A stretch of 64,000 bases of DNA, taken from contig CAKOLW010000002.1 of the NCBI GenBank assembly GCA_934096405.1, positions 1 through 64,000 on the forward strand, written 5' to 3'. Position 1 is the stretch's first letter; every line of letters begins with the position of its first letter. The position numbers and the translations under genes were made by a program. The notes under the pieces were generated by a model. It made no database searches, was not told the origin of the DNA, and saw only the letters and a program-made list of their open reading frames with translations. This DNA comes from an uncultured Bacilli bacterium. GTDB taxonomy: Bacteria; Bacillota_I; Bacilli_A; RF39; UBA660. Below are positions 26,535 to 34,961 of this stretch, one piece after another.

Positions 26535-28572
26535 AAATTTTTCTCCTTTCTATATCATAATAACAATTAAATATATCTTGTATTTCCTTTTTATGTGATA
26601 CATATATAATTGTTTTTTCTTTAAAATATTCACATAGATTTTTTATAATATCTTTTTCTATTTCTGTGTCAACCTCACTAAGTGCTTCATCAATAATTAT
26701 GTAATTACTATTTTTTAGCAAAGCTCTCGCTAGTATAATTCTTTGTTTTTCACCACCACTAATATTAAAACCATTTTCTTCAATTAATATATTTTCTTTG
26801 TCTTTAAAATGAGATAAATTACAAATATCAATTATTTTATTATATTTACTCTCATCAATATTTCTATTTAAAATTATATTATTTTTAAAAGTATCTGAAA
26901 ATATTTTTTCATTTTGTCCAATATAAGTAAACGAATTATTAATTATATTGTCTTCAATTTTACTGTAATCAGCGCCATTAATTACAACTTTACCATTATA
27001 ATCTTTTAAATACTTTAACAAAATTTTTATAAGTGTTGATTTGCCACTTCCACTTTTTCCTTTAAGTAAAAATTTGTCTCCACTTTTAATTTTAAAATTT
27101 ATATTATTTAATATTAATTTATCTGAATAACTATACTGTAATTTTTTTATAATAATATCACCACTAATTGTCTCATTAGTTTGTTTTGATTCTTTTGAAG
27201 AAAATATTGTATTTATTTTTTCTAGGTTTTTTAAATTATAATTCAATTCAATATCTTTATTTAATATGGATTTAACCGTTTCTAGAAAATAACTATTTAT
27301 CATATATAATAAAATTAAATCACTAATTTTAATTACTTTGTTTGTCACAAATATTATTCCTAGAGTCATGAGTAAAAGTAATCCTATATCATTTATAAAG
27401 TCTTTAAAAAATTGTTGACTATTAAGACTATAATTCAAACTCCTATTAGAATCACAATATGTTTTATGTGTTTTATTTATTTCTAATAATTTAAGACTTT
27501 TAATATTAAGATTTTTAATAGTTTCTACTCCTTCGATTATTTCATATAATTTATTATTATAAAAACCCTTTTCTTCTTGTATTATTCTAATCTTTCTGTC
27601 AAATAAATTTCTATATAACTTGATAAAGAAATAATATAAAAATACTATTATCAGGGTGATTAAAGCTAATTTTAAATTAATAGTTATCATTATTATAAAT
27701 GATATTATAATTATTAATATATTTATAGACATATTTAATATTATATCTGACAAAATATCTCTTAAATTATCTAAATCATTTAATCTACTTATAATTTCTC
27801 CAGAGGTTTTATTTTTGTAGTAAGCATAAGGAAGGTTAAATAGTTTACTTAGTACTTCATTATTTATAAATAATTCAATATTATAATTTGTATTAATAAT
27901 TAATTTATTTCTAAAATAATTAAATATATTTTTAATAATTATAAATAGACTAAATAAGATAAGCAAACTTATAATATACTTTCTATTTACATTAGGTTTC
28001 TCTAAAATTATTTTATAATAATATGTACTAATTATACTGAATAAAAAAGTTATTAAAGAGGTAATAAAAAGTAATAATAGATTCTTTTTATCTTTTAAAA
28101 TTTTAACTAGTATTTCTTTAAAGATTTTGTTACTATTAGATTCTTTAGGTAACTCTTTTATTTTTTCGAAGAATAAAAGTGTTCCTAAGTACTTTTTTTG
28201 AAAATCACTTATTTTAGTTTTTATAAAACCAATACATGGATCCATATATAGAATTGTATTTCTATTTGTATCTATTTTATATATAACTACAAAGTGATAT
28301 GCATTACCATTTTTTACATGTGCGATTAAAGGAAACTTATTTTTATATTTATGTATATTTTCGAGAGCAACTTTTTGTCCATAAGCATTAAATCCTATTT
28401 CTTTAGCACCTTTAATTATGTCATATGCATTCGTGCCATGTTTAGTGGTATTAATTATTTCTTTAATATTTTCCATACTTATATTACCACCATAATATTT
28501 AATTATTGAAGATAAACTAGCTGCAGCGCAATCATTTTTATCTTCATTAAGCACCATTAATTTTTTATTCAT
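26521..28572 (-). CDS. Peptidase-containing ABC exporter (C39 peptidase, bacteriocin type)
   Basis: Cleaves double-glycine leaders and exports the mature peptide. N-terminal C39 peptidase: Cys15 (NDCAAASL), His93 (AYHFVVIY) and Asp111 (MDP) form the catalytic set. About six membrane helices follow (roughly residues 165-420), then the ATPase with Walker A GKSGSGKST, signature ISGGEKQR and Walker B YIIIDEALSEVD. The 683 residues are slightly shorter than LagD/ComA-type exporters. Two leader peptides lie directly downstream. No separate accessory membrane-fusion protein or immunity gene is obvious next to it. Confidence 0.93.
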   Translation of the reverse strand: MNKKLMVLNEDKNDCAAASLSSIIKYYGGNISMENIKEIINTTKHGTNAYDIIKGAKEIGFNAYGQKVALENIHKYKNKFPLIAHVKNGNAYHFVVIYKIDTNRNTILYMDPCIGFIKTKISDFQKKYLGTLLFFEKIKELPKESNSNKIFKEILVKILKDKKNLLLLFITSLITFLFSIISTYYYKIILEKPNVNRKYIISLLILFSLFIIIKNIFNYFRNKLIINTNYNIELFINNEVLSKLFNLPYAYYKNKTSGEIISRLNDLDNLRDILSDIILNMSINILIIIISFIIMITINLKLALITLIIVFLYYFFIKLYRNLFDRKIRIIQEEKGFYNNKLYEIIEGVETIKNLNIKSLKLLEINKTHKTYCDSNRSLNYSLNSQQFFKDFINDIGLLLLMTLGIIFVTNKVIKISDLILLYMINSYFLETVKSILNKDIELNYNLKNLEKINTIFSSKESKQTNETISGDIIIKKLQYSYSDKLILNNINFKIKSGDKFLLKGKSGSGKSTLIKILLKYLKDYNGKVVINGADYSKIEDNIINNSFTYIGQNEKIFSDTFKNNIILNRNIDESKYNKIIDICNLSHFKDKENILIEENGFNISGGEKQRIILARALLKNSNYIIIDEALSEVDTEIEKDIIKNLCEYFKEKTIIYVSHKKEIQDIFNCYYDIERRKIYEKR

Positions 28573-28805
28573 TATTTTTCCCTCCTATATACTTTATTAG
28601 ACAAAAAATGGTCAATCGCTTTTATTTTCTTTTAATACATAAGATTTTACGTACAAACAGTGTTAAAATTTAAACAATTTTAAATTTTGATATGTAAAGT
28701 TAGTGTTTTTGTATAAAAAATTATAAAATTAGAATAATAATATTTAGAAAATTTAAATAAAATAAGTAAAAATAAGAGAAAATATAACTTTTGTCTCATA
28801 AACAC

Positions 28806-28834
28806 TTGAAAATAATGAAAAAATATTGTATACT
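28806..28834 (+). promoter_or_regulatory. Promoter of tRNA-Arg
   Basis: TTGAAA, 17 bp, TATACT, 20 bp before the tRNA. Confidence 0.7.
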
Positions 28835-28853
28835 TTAGTAGTCGTTGAGAGCT

Positions 28854-28930
<77 letters not shown>

Positions 28931-28940
28931 TTAGAAATTA

Positions 28941-28974
28941 AAAGACTCTAGATTTTGTCTAGAGTCTTTTTTTA
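28941..28974 (+). terminator. Terminator of tRNA-Arg (bidirectional with gerM)
   Basis: 12-bp stem AAAGACTCTAGA with TCTAGAGTCTTT, then a T-run. Confidence 0.85.
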
Positions 28975-29907
28975 TTTAAATTCACATATCTCTTTATCAT
29001 CTACATAAAATACTACTTCACTTATATCTTCGTAGCTATCTATTATACTTTTTCCAATTGTATATACCACTTCTTCTAATATATTATCACTATAAATACT
29101 TTCAAATATCTTATCATTAAAAGTTAGTTTCATTACTTCCTCTTCTTTTTTATATTCTTTTAGCACTGCATCACTATTTAAATAACTACCTAAATTGCTT
29201 TGATATAAGATACTACTTTTAAGTTCATTAACAATCACAGTAACTTTTTCTTCTTTGTTGTTATCTATTTTTGTAACAGGTACATAATAGGTATTTCCTT
29301 CATTATTTGCTGTGTAATAAATAGTAGTTTTAGTAAGTCCATAAATGTTATTTATATCGTAGTTTTTATTTATTCCAAAACTTCTATCTAAAACATCAGG
29401 TAATAATTTATTAGAATTAGGTAATCTATCTAGTTTTTGTCCCTCTACATTAATTATAACTTTATTTACTTCTTTTTCACTAGTTAAAGTAAATATTATA
29501 GCTTCAATCATTTTTTCTTCCAGAGGACTACTTACTCCTAATAGTTCTTTAGAAAAATCTACAGTTACAGTTTTATCTTCTATTTTTAAAGAAAGTATTT
29601 TTGTATTTGCAGGAATTAAAGCTTTAAAATTTTTGGGAACTTTGTTTTTATACTCACTATTATTTGTTATAATTAATAACTTTTCTTTTAATTTATTTTC
29701 TAGTTCTTCAGTGCCAATAGAAGAATCTACTTCACTTACATAACTATTTTTATCTAATAAATATACAGTAACAAGCTTTTCTTCATCTACATAATTAATG
29801 CTTCTGTTAATTTTAATGTTTTTTGATGGAAAAACATAAAGTAAACCTATAACAAAAAGAGCACTAGTTGTTACTAATATTTTTTTTAAACCCATTTTTT
29901 TTAACAT
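28972..29907 (-). CDS. gerM: GerM-domain sporulation/germination protein
   Basis: The N-terminal membrane anchor (about residues 8-25) is followed by two GerM domains. The first runs about 45-170 (VTVYLLDKNSYVSEV, LIPANTKILSLKIEDKTVTVDFSKELL), the second about 195-310 (TIYYTANNEGNTYYVPVTKI, LKLTFNDKIFES). GerM in B. subtilis is a mother-cell sporulation protein needed for cortex and engulfment-complex stability. ATG at 29907 follows AGGTGA; the GTG at 29916 overlaps it. It lies in a block with gerE and spoIIIAH. Confidence 0.85.
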   Translation of the reverse strand: MLKKMGLKKILVTTSALFVIGLLYVFPSKNIKINRSINYVDEEKLVTVYLLDKNSYVSEVDSSIGTEELENKLKEKLLIITNNSEYKNKVPKNFKALIPANTKILSLKIEDKTVTVDFSKELLGVSSPLEEKMIEAIIFTLTSEKEVNKVIINVEGQKLDRLPNSNKLLPDVLDRSFGINKNYDINNIYGLTKTTIYYTANNEGNTYYVPVTKIDNNKEEKVTVIVNELKSSILYQSNLGSYLNSDAVLKEYKKEEEVMKLTFNDKIFESIYSDNILEEVVYTIGKSIIDSYEDISEVVFYVDDKEICEFK

Positions 29908-29958
29908 TGTCTTCACCTAAAAAATATTATGTATATATATAATAAAAAATGACTACTA

Positions 29959-30174
29959 TTAGTCATTTTCTAGGTCAATTTCACCCATTTTTAATAATTC
30001 TACTACTGCTTGAGTTCTTCCTTTGACTTCTAATTTTTGCATAGCATTTGAAATATGATTTCTTACAGTTTTTTCACTTATACCTAGTGTTTCTGCTATG
30101 TCTAAGGTACTATAATTTTTTACCAAAAGTAAGAAAACTTCTTTTTCTCTATCAGTTAATATACTCTTATTCAT
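29959..30174 (-). CDS. gerE: GerE-like LuxR-type regulator
   Basis: A 71-residue protein that is almost only a LuxR/GerE helix-turn-helix: LTDREKEVFLLLVKNYSTLDIA, then LGISEKTVRNHISNAMQKLEVKGRTQAVVELLKMGEI. The absence of any receiver or ligand domain and the length match GerE, the late mother-cell regulator of spore coat genes in Bacillus. ATG 30174 has AAGGTGG five bases upstream. Its place between gerM and spoIIIAH supports a sporulation role. Confidence 0.85.
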   Translation of the reverse strand: MNKSILTDREKEVFLLLVKNYSTLDIAETLGISEKTVRNHISNAMQKLEVKGRTQAVVELLKMGEIDLEND

Positions 30175-30243
30175 AAACACCACCTTACTTAGTATTTTTT
30201 CTTACTAATTTATTTTATGTGTGTTTATAAAATAAGTGAATTA

Positions 30244-30732
30244 TTACTCAAATTGAACGGTTATATACATTTTTTCTTTATATTCTTCTTGTATACTTCT
30301 CATTATGTTATTTGCAAGAGAGGCATCATGTTCTTTGGAATTTATAACAATTTTTATATTATCATTATTAATTTCAATATAGCTTTTAATTCCAAATTTA
30401 TCTAGAATTTTATTTTCTAATTCACTTTCTTTAGTTGTATTTAAATTTAATACTTTTAATTCTTCAAAAGCTTTGTTTTTTTCTTCTGTAGTTGAGTCAG
30501 CATTAGTTAATACTTTTTCTAATTTTTCAATTTCTAAACTAACTTGTTCATCTCTATTAGCACGCATCGCTATTAAAGTGTCATTTTCAGTTACATTTAC
30601 TTCTATTTCTTTTTCTTTTTCTTCGCCTTTAACGTTGCTTTTAAGTAGTTCATTGGGCATTGTAACATAATACACTCCTAGTACTAAAACTAAACTTAAA
30701 AGAGTTAAAAACCACATACTTTGTTTATTCAT
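30244..30732 (-). CDS. spoIIIAH: SpoIIIAH-like protein
   Basis: One N-terminal membrane helix (NKQSMWFLTLLSLVLVLGVYYVTMP), a Glu/Lys-rich linker, and a C-terminal ring-building domain (LDKFGIKSYIEINNDNIKIVINSKEHDASLANNIMRSIQEEY) as in SpoIIIAH. That protein partners SpoIIQ in the channel linking mother cell and forespore. 162 residues. The other spoIIIA genes are not adjacent in this window, which is unusual for the family. Confidence 0.85.
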   Translation of the reverse strand: MNKQSMWFLTLLSLVLVLGVYYVTMPNELLKSNVKGEEKEKEIEVNVTENDTLIAMRANRDEQVSLEIEKLEKVLTNADSTTEEKNKAFEELKVLNLNTTKESELENKILDKFGIKSYIEINNDNIKIVINSKEHDASLANNIMRSIQEEYKEKMYITVQFE

Positions 30733-30784
30733 CTTATAACCCTCCTAAGAATATATATGACAAATAAACTATTTTATTCACTAC

Positions 30785-31891
30785 TTAATCTAATTTTAAT
30801 GACTTACCTTTTTTTATTTCAAAGAATTCTGTCAAACCGTAGATATTCTTATTAAATTCATGAGAATAAAACATTTCTTGTGCTTCTTCTAATGTTATTT
30901 CTTTATTTATGTTAGTTATTTTTTCATTTGTAATAGTAACGTAATATAACTTAAATTTATTATCTAATTTTTTAATAATAAATCCTTTAGTGAAAAGTGT
31001 GTTGTCTCTTGACTGTATAAAGGTTTCTATATTAATTATTAGGTTTTTTGACATAGTAAATTTTCCATTAATTCCAATTGATTTTTTAAAGTTATCTTTT
31101 ATTAATTCATTTCTTCTGATTGACTCAGCTTGACGTTTTTCTATTTCTTCTTCTAATTCAGTTTCATCATCTATTTCCATATCATCTAATTCATCTTCTA
31201 TATCAACAAAATAATTAGTTAGATCATTGTATTCAAATACTTCACCAAATATTATTTCTTTTGAACAATATAATTTATCTAATGCTTTCATACATCCTAA
31301 TTTTTTACATTTATTTAAGTATTCAACGTATTGTTTATAATTTAATCTGTATTTTCTACTATCTTGTATTGGTACATTAAAGAATTTTGAAAAGTCTTCA
31401 TCTAATTCATTATCAAAACTTCCATTTATTAATTTATTGTTTTTATCATATTTAATTATTTCTCTTTTGTAGTCAAAGTAAAATCCTTCTCCATTTGTTT
31501 TAGATTTTCCTATTTTCCATATTGTTTGATCTGGAGTAAATTTTACTTCAGCAAGTGTATCATTAGATATTTTTTCTCCTGTTTCTTCCATTAACATTAC
31601 AATATAATCTTCTTCATTTTCTTTCATAATACTAAATTCAACAATTTTAGAAGAATTTATATCTTCATATTCTATATTAATTAACATATCATCAAAGTCA
31701 ATTTTATAAATTCGTTTACTTAGATTCTTAGTTTCTTTATAAATTTCTTTGCATACATCAATTCTATAGTTATACATTTTGTTATTTGTTAGTTCAAAGA
31801 ATTTAGATAGAACTGCTTTGTAGCTAGGATTATTCTTAATATTTAGATTTAATTTATTCAATAATATACTGGTAATTTCTTTAAATTCCAT
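30785..31891 (-). CDS. Unknown acidic cytoplasmic protein
   Basis: No family recognised. About 368 residues, soluble, with an acidic centre (DIEDELDDMEIDDETELEEEIEKRQAES) and flanking beta-rich regions such as WKIGKSKTNGEGFYFDYKREI. GGGGTGA precedes the ATG at 31891. It lies between spoIIIAH and efp and could be cotranscribed with the sporulation block, but nothing in the sequence gives a biochemical function. Confidence 0.65.
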   Translation of the reverse strand: MEFKEITSILLNKLNLNIKNNPSYKAVLSKFFELTNNKMYNYRIDVCKEIYKETKNLSKRIYKIDFDDMLINIEYEDINSSKIVEFSIMKENEEDYIVMLMEETGEKISNDTLAEVKFTPDQTIWKIGKSKTNGEGFYFDYKREIIKYDKNNKLINGSFDNELDEDFSKFFNVPIQDSRKYRLNYKQYVEYLNKCKKLGCMKALDKLYCSKEIIFGEVFEYNDLTNYFVDIEDELDDMEIDDETELEEEIEKRQAESIRRNELIKDNFKKSIGINGKFTMSKNLIINIETFIQSRDNTLFTKGFIIKKLDNKFKLYYVTITNEKITNINKEITLEEAQEMFYSHEFNKNIYGLTEFFEIKKGKSLKLD

Positions 31892-31939
31892 GATTTCACC
31901 CCTCATAATGGCTATTATTATAATACATTTTATTGCAGA

Positions 31940-31966
31940 AAAAAAGCATAAATTTTAATTTTATGC
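31940..31966 (-). terminator. Terminator of rpmG-efp
   Basis: GCATAAA and TTTATGC pair, overlapping the efp stop codon, then seven Ts on the minus strand. Confidence 0.8.
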
Positions 31967-32518
31967 CCTTGATGAATATTTTCCATCACTAGTAGTTAGT
32001 ATTATTTCTTCACCTTCACTAATGAATAAAGGTACTTTAACTGTATAACCTGTTTCAATAGTAGCATCTTTCATAGCGCCACTTGTTGTATTTCCTTTAA
32101 CAGCTTGTTCAGTTTCTATAACTTTATAACTAACTTTTTCTGGTAAGTTAATTCCAATTACTTCTCCTTCATAACTTACTATTTCAACAACTAATCCTTC
32201 TTTTAAGAATTTAATATAGTCTTCTAACATACTTTTATTAATTTCTAATTGTTCATAAGTGTTATTATCCATAAATACATAAGTATCTCCAGAATTATAT
32301 AAATAAGACAAGGCTTTCTTTTGAACATTGGCCTTTTCTAGTTTAATTCCAGCGTTGAAAGTAATTTCTTGTGTAGACATTGTTCTTAGGTTTTTTAACT
32401 TAGTTTTAACGAATGCACTACCTTTACCTGGTTTTACATGTTGGAACTCAACTACTTGATATATATTACCTTCATAACTAATAGTCATTCCATTTTTAAT
32501 ATCATTTACATTAAACAT
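31961..32518 (-). CDS. efp: Elongation factor P
   Basis: Relieves ribosome stalling at polyproline. Three-domain beta protein of 185 residues. FQHVKPGKGSAFVKTKLKN holds the tip lysine region (KPGKGSAF), and the C-terminal OB domain has the segments EGEVIGINLPEKVSYKV and TTSGAMKDATIETGYTVKVPLFI plus the final GEEIILTTSDGKYSSR. It follows rpmG by two bases in one transcript. Confidence 0.97.
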   Translation of the reverse strand: MFNVNDIKNGMTISYEGNIYQVVEFQHVKPGKGSAFVKTKLKNLRTMSTQEITFNAGIKLEKANVQKKALSYLYNSGDTYVFMDNNTYEQLEINKSMLEDYIKFLKEGLVVEIVSYEGEVIGINLPEKVSYKVIETEQAVKGNTTSGAMKDATIETGYTVKVPLFISEGEEIILTTSDGKYSSRA

Positions 32519-32520
32519 TA

Positions 32521-32691
32521 TTAATCAGCCTTTCTTTCTTTATGAACTGTTGTTTTATTACATCTAGTACAATGTTTTTTGATTTCTAATTTACCTTCAG
32601 TATTCTTTTTGTTTTTACTAGTTAAGTAATTAATTTCTTTACAAACTGTACATTGAAGTGCAACGCCTTCTCTATTTTCTTTTTTAGCCAT
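32521..32691 (-). CDS. rpmG: 50S ribosomal protein L33
   Basis: 56 residues with four cysteines as two C-x-x-C pairs (CTVCK and CTRCNK), the zinc-binding L33 type, plus the conserved block [24 protein letters not shown] at 32691 follows AGGAGGC; longer readings start inside the leader. Cotranscribed with efp. Confidence 0.92.
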   Translation of the reverse strand: MAKKENREGVALQCTVCKEINYLTSKNKKNTEGKLEIKKHCTRCNKTTVHKERKAD

Positions 32692-32722
32692 TATATTCTG
32701 CCTCCTTTTTTTTAACAAGTAG

Positions 32723-32751
32723 ATTATAACAAATATTTTTGATGTTTACAA
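32723..32751 (-). promoter_or_regulatory. Promoter of rpmG-efp
   Basis: TTGTAA, 17 bp, perfect TATAAT on the minus strand. Confidence 0.75.
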
Positions 32752-32770
32752 GCAAATTAGTTTATTTTTA

Positions 32771-32799
32771 TTGATTTTAAGAAAATTTTATGGTATAAG
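32771..32799 (+). promoter_or_regulatory. Promoter of hairpin RNA copy A
   Basis: TTGATT, 17 bp, TGG then TATAAG, directly upstream of the hairpin. The spacing and TGGTATAA core are identical in copies B and C. Confidence 0.7.
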
Positions 32800-32804
32800 T
32801 ATAG

Positions 32805-32856
32805 ATACAAGAGATGTAGTCCTGCTGACGTGACAGCGGGGGTGCATCTCTTTTTT
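32805..32856 (+). ncRNA. Small hairpin RNA, copy A
   Basis: About 50 nt. The outer 8-bp stem AGAGATGT/TGCATCTC and inner stem CCTGCTG/CAGCGGG close the loop ACGTGA, then a T-run ends the RNA. The T-run overlaps the stop codon of the nuclease gene on the other strand. Copies B and C change stem bases on both sides while keeping pairing and the GCTGA-GT core, which argues for a functional RNA. No known RNA class recognised. Confidence 0.65.
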
Positions 32857-33376
32857 ATTTTCTTTTAAATACTTTATACATTTTATTTTTCTTTATTATT
32901 ATTTTATTTACAAATAAAACATCAGGTCTTTTATATAATCTATTTAATTGATTAATTATTTCATTAAAATCAAGTTTAGACTTTGATAAATCTAATATAA
33001 AATTATTACTTTGTTTATTTTTTCCATACACTGCATGATATAACGCTTGATTACTACTACTGGTTATTGTTTTTAAATCCCATTTTTCTTTATTCATCAT
33101 ATAATCTGGTGTTTTGATTTTTTTTGGATAATTTACTTTTGGCACTAATCTTACTTCATAGCCAAATGTTTGACTTAACCAAAAAGCAATATTTAATTCG
33201 TCCCTACTATGGTCAATCTGTACATTTTTTCCATCTACAATATATATACTTTTATCATGAACATAAAAATATTGTAACCTTACATTGAATATAATTTCAT
33301 TATTTTTAAAATTAGCAGTAATATCAATATAATTTACAGTGTCTTGTAACACTTTATTCACAAATGTATTCTTCAC
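32855..33376 (-). CDS. Toxin-like nuclease, CdiA-C/PBECR type (copy 1, intact)
   Basis: A 173-residue protein with a small N-terminal region and a C-terminal domain marked by KTPDYMMNKEKWDLKT, then QALYHAVYGKNKQSNNFILDLS and a basic end. This TPD...W-(E/D)-LK...QS-N-ILDLS pattern is that of the CdiA-C-terminal/PBECR superfamily of toxin RNases found in polymorphic toxins and mobile elements. Asp and Lys of WDLK are likely catalytic. The start is uncertain: GGAGG abuts the GTG at 33376, and the next GTG is five codons in. Each nuclease copy is followed by a promoter-driven hairpin RNA on the opposite strand. Confidence 0.65.
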   Translation of the reverse strand: MKNTFVNKVLQDTVNYIDITANFKNNEIIFNVRLQYFYVHDKSIYIVDGKNVQIDHSRDELNIAFWLSQTFGYEVRLVPKVNYPKKIKTPDYMMNKEKWDLKTITSSSNQALYHAVYGKNKQSNNFILDLSKSKLDFNEIINQLNRLYKRPDVLFVNKIIIKKNKMYKVFKRK

Positions 33377-33405
33377 CTCCAGTCCGTTAAAAATATAAAA
33401 AAATA

Positions 33406-33434
33406 TTGAATTTTAAACCTGATTGTGGTATAAA
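33406..33434 (+). promoter_or_regulatory. Promoter of hairpin RNA copy B
   Basis: TTGAAT, 17 bp, TATAAA. Confidence 0.75.
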
Positions 33435-33439
33435 TATAA

Positions 33440-33495
33440 GCACAAGGGTTGCCTTCGTGCTGACGTGACAGTGCGGACGCAACTCTTTTTATTTT
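33440..33495 (+). ncRNA. Small hairpin RNA, copy B
   Basis: Outer stem AGGGTTGC/GCAACTCT, inner stem CGTGCTG/CAGTGCG, loop ACGTGA as in copy A, then TTTTTATTT. Stem changes against copy A are compensated on both sides. It lies between the start of nuclease copy 1 and the end of copy 2. Confidence 0.65.
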
Positions 33496-34010
33496 TTTTT
33501 AAATACTTTATACATTTTATTTTTATTTATTATTATTTTATTTATGAATAAAACATCGGGGCTTTTATATAATCTATTTAATTGATTAATTATTTCATTA
33601 AAATCAAGTTTAGACTTTGATAAATCCAATATAAAATTATTGCTTTGTTTATTTTTTCAATACACTGCATGATATAACGCTTGATTACTACTACTTGTTA
33701 TTGTTTTTAAATCCCATTTTTCTCTATTAATGATGAAGTCAGGTGTATTAACACCATAAGGAAAATTAACTTTAGGTACTAATATTACCTCATAACCAAA
33801 TACCTGATTAATCCAATAAGCAATATTTAATTCTTCTCTAGAATAATCAAATTTGACATGCCTACCATCTACAATATATACACTTTTATCATGAACATAA
33901 AAATGTTGTAACCTTACATTGAATATAATTTCATTATTTTTAAAATTAGCGGTAATATCTATATAGTTGGCAGTGTCTTGTAACACTTTATTCACAAATG
34001 CATTCTTCAC
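33489..34010 (-). pseudogene. Toxin-like nuclease copy 2, interrupted by a stop
   Basis: Paralog of the 32.9-kb gene, with near-identical DNA over most of its length and a more divergent centre. A single G-to-T change turns the GGA codon after YHAVY into TGA (about 33655-33657). The frame then stays open with the same C-terminus to a TAA at 33489-33491. TGA ends other genes in this window, so recoding is unlikely. As a truncated 130-residue protein it would lose the QS-N-ILDLS block. The GTG at 34010 corresponds to the start of copy 1. Confidence 0.75.
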
Positions 34011-34095
34011 CTCCAGTCTGTTAAAAGATAAGCTTATATTAACATAATTAAGAAAGTATAACAAGCAAAATATTGAAAAAATACGAAAAAAACTA

Positions 34096-34124
34096 TTGAA
34101 TTTTAAACTAAGTTATGGTATAAA
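34096..34124 (+). promoter_or_regulatory. Promoter of hairpin RNA copy C
   Basis: TTGAAT, 17 bp, TATAAA. Confidence 0.75.
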
Positions 34125-34129
34125 TATAG

Positions 34130-34183
34130 GTACAAGGGATGTAATCCTGCTGAAGTACCAGCGAGGTCACATCCCTTTTTATT
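34130..34183 (+). ncRNA. Small hairpin RNA, copy C
   Basis: Outer stem AGGGATGT/ACATCCCT, inner stem built on GCTG/CAGC with loop AAGTAC, then TTTTTATTTTT. It is the most diverged copy, sits upstream of nuclease copy 2, and ends 44 bp before the SDR gene. Confidence 0.6.
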
Positions 34184-34226
34184 TTTATTAATTTATGTTA
34201 AAATACTAATCGAGGTGAAATAAATT

Positions 34227-34961
34227 ATGAAAACAGTTTTAGTAACTGGATCTAGTAGTGGTCTTGGAAAAAGCATAATAGAAAAATATGCCAGTAATGG
34301 ATATAATACAATAATTACCTATTTAACTCATGAAAATGAAGCATTAGAATTTAATGAATATATAAAAAATAAATACAAAGTTAAAAGTATATGTGTTAAA
34401 TTAGATATTAGTAAAGAAGATGATATACAAAATTTATATAAGTTGATACTTAATGATTTTGGTAAAATTGATGTTTTAGTTAATAATGCTAGTATTTGTA
34501 ATGATACTTTATTTGAAGATAAAACTAAAGATAACTTTATGAAAATAATTGAAGTAAATCTTGTTGGAACTTTTTTAATGAGTAAAACTTTTGGAAGACT
34601 TATGTATAACAATAAAAAAGGTTCAATTATCAATATAAGTAGTAATAATGGTATTGATTCATATTATTCAGAATCACTGGACTACGATGCATCTAAAGCA
34701 GGCGTAATAAATTTAAGTCATAATTTAGCTAATGTTTTTTCTCCATATGTAAGGGTTAATACGGTATGTCCAGGATGGATTGAAACTCCTATGAATGAAA
34801 ATATGAGTGATGAATTTAAAAATAAAGAAATCAATAAAATTTTACTTAAAAGGTTTGCTAATCCAGAAGAAATATCTAATTTAGTATATTTTTTATCTAG
34901 TGATGAAGCAAGTTATATAAATGATAGTGTTATTAAAATAGATGGTGGTAAAGTATGTTAA
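34227..34961 (+). CDS. Short-chain dehydrogenase/reductase, FabG-like
   Basis: NAD(P)H-dependent Rossmann enzyme of 244 residues. Cofactor loop TGSSSGLG, NNAS motif (VLVNNASI), catalytic Ser in INISSNNG and YDASK with the Tyr/Lys pair. PGWIETPM and DGGKVC near the end are typical of classical SDRs. It resembles 3-oxoacyl-ACP reductase, but without other fab genes nearby the substrate is open. GAGGTGA precedes ATG. It overlaps the next gene by seven bases. Confidence 0.85.
   Translation: MKTVLVTGSSSGLGKSIIEKYASNGYNTIITYLTHENEALEFNEYIKNKYKVKSICVKLDISKEDDIQNLYKLILNDFGKIDVLVNNASICNDTLFEDKTKDNFMKIIEVNLVGTFLMSKTFGRLMYNNKKGSIINISSNNGIDSYYSESLDYDASKAGVINLSHNLANVFSPYVRVNTVCPGWIETPMNENMSDEFKNKEINKILLKRFANPEEISNLVYFLSSDEASYINDSVIKIDGGKVC

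Noticed and set aside
33655..33657. TGA as a sense codon (Gly or Trp recoding)
   Set aside because: Other genes such as the bacteriocin exporter end in TGA, and Trp is coded by TGG throughout, so this is a nonsense mutation.
32771..34183. Hairpins as integron attC sites of gene cassettes
   Set aside because: No GTTRRRY-type core sites, a consensus promoter precedes each hairpin, and each ends in a T-run, which fits small transcripts better.
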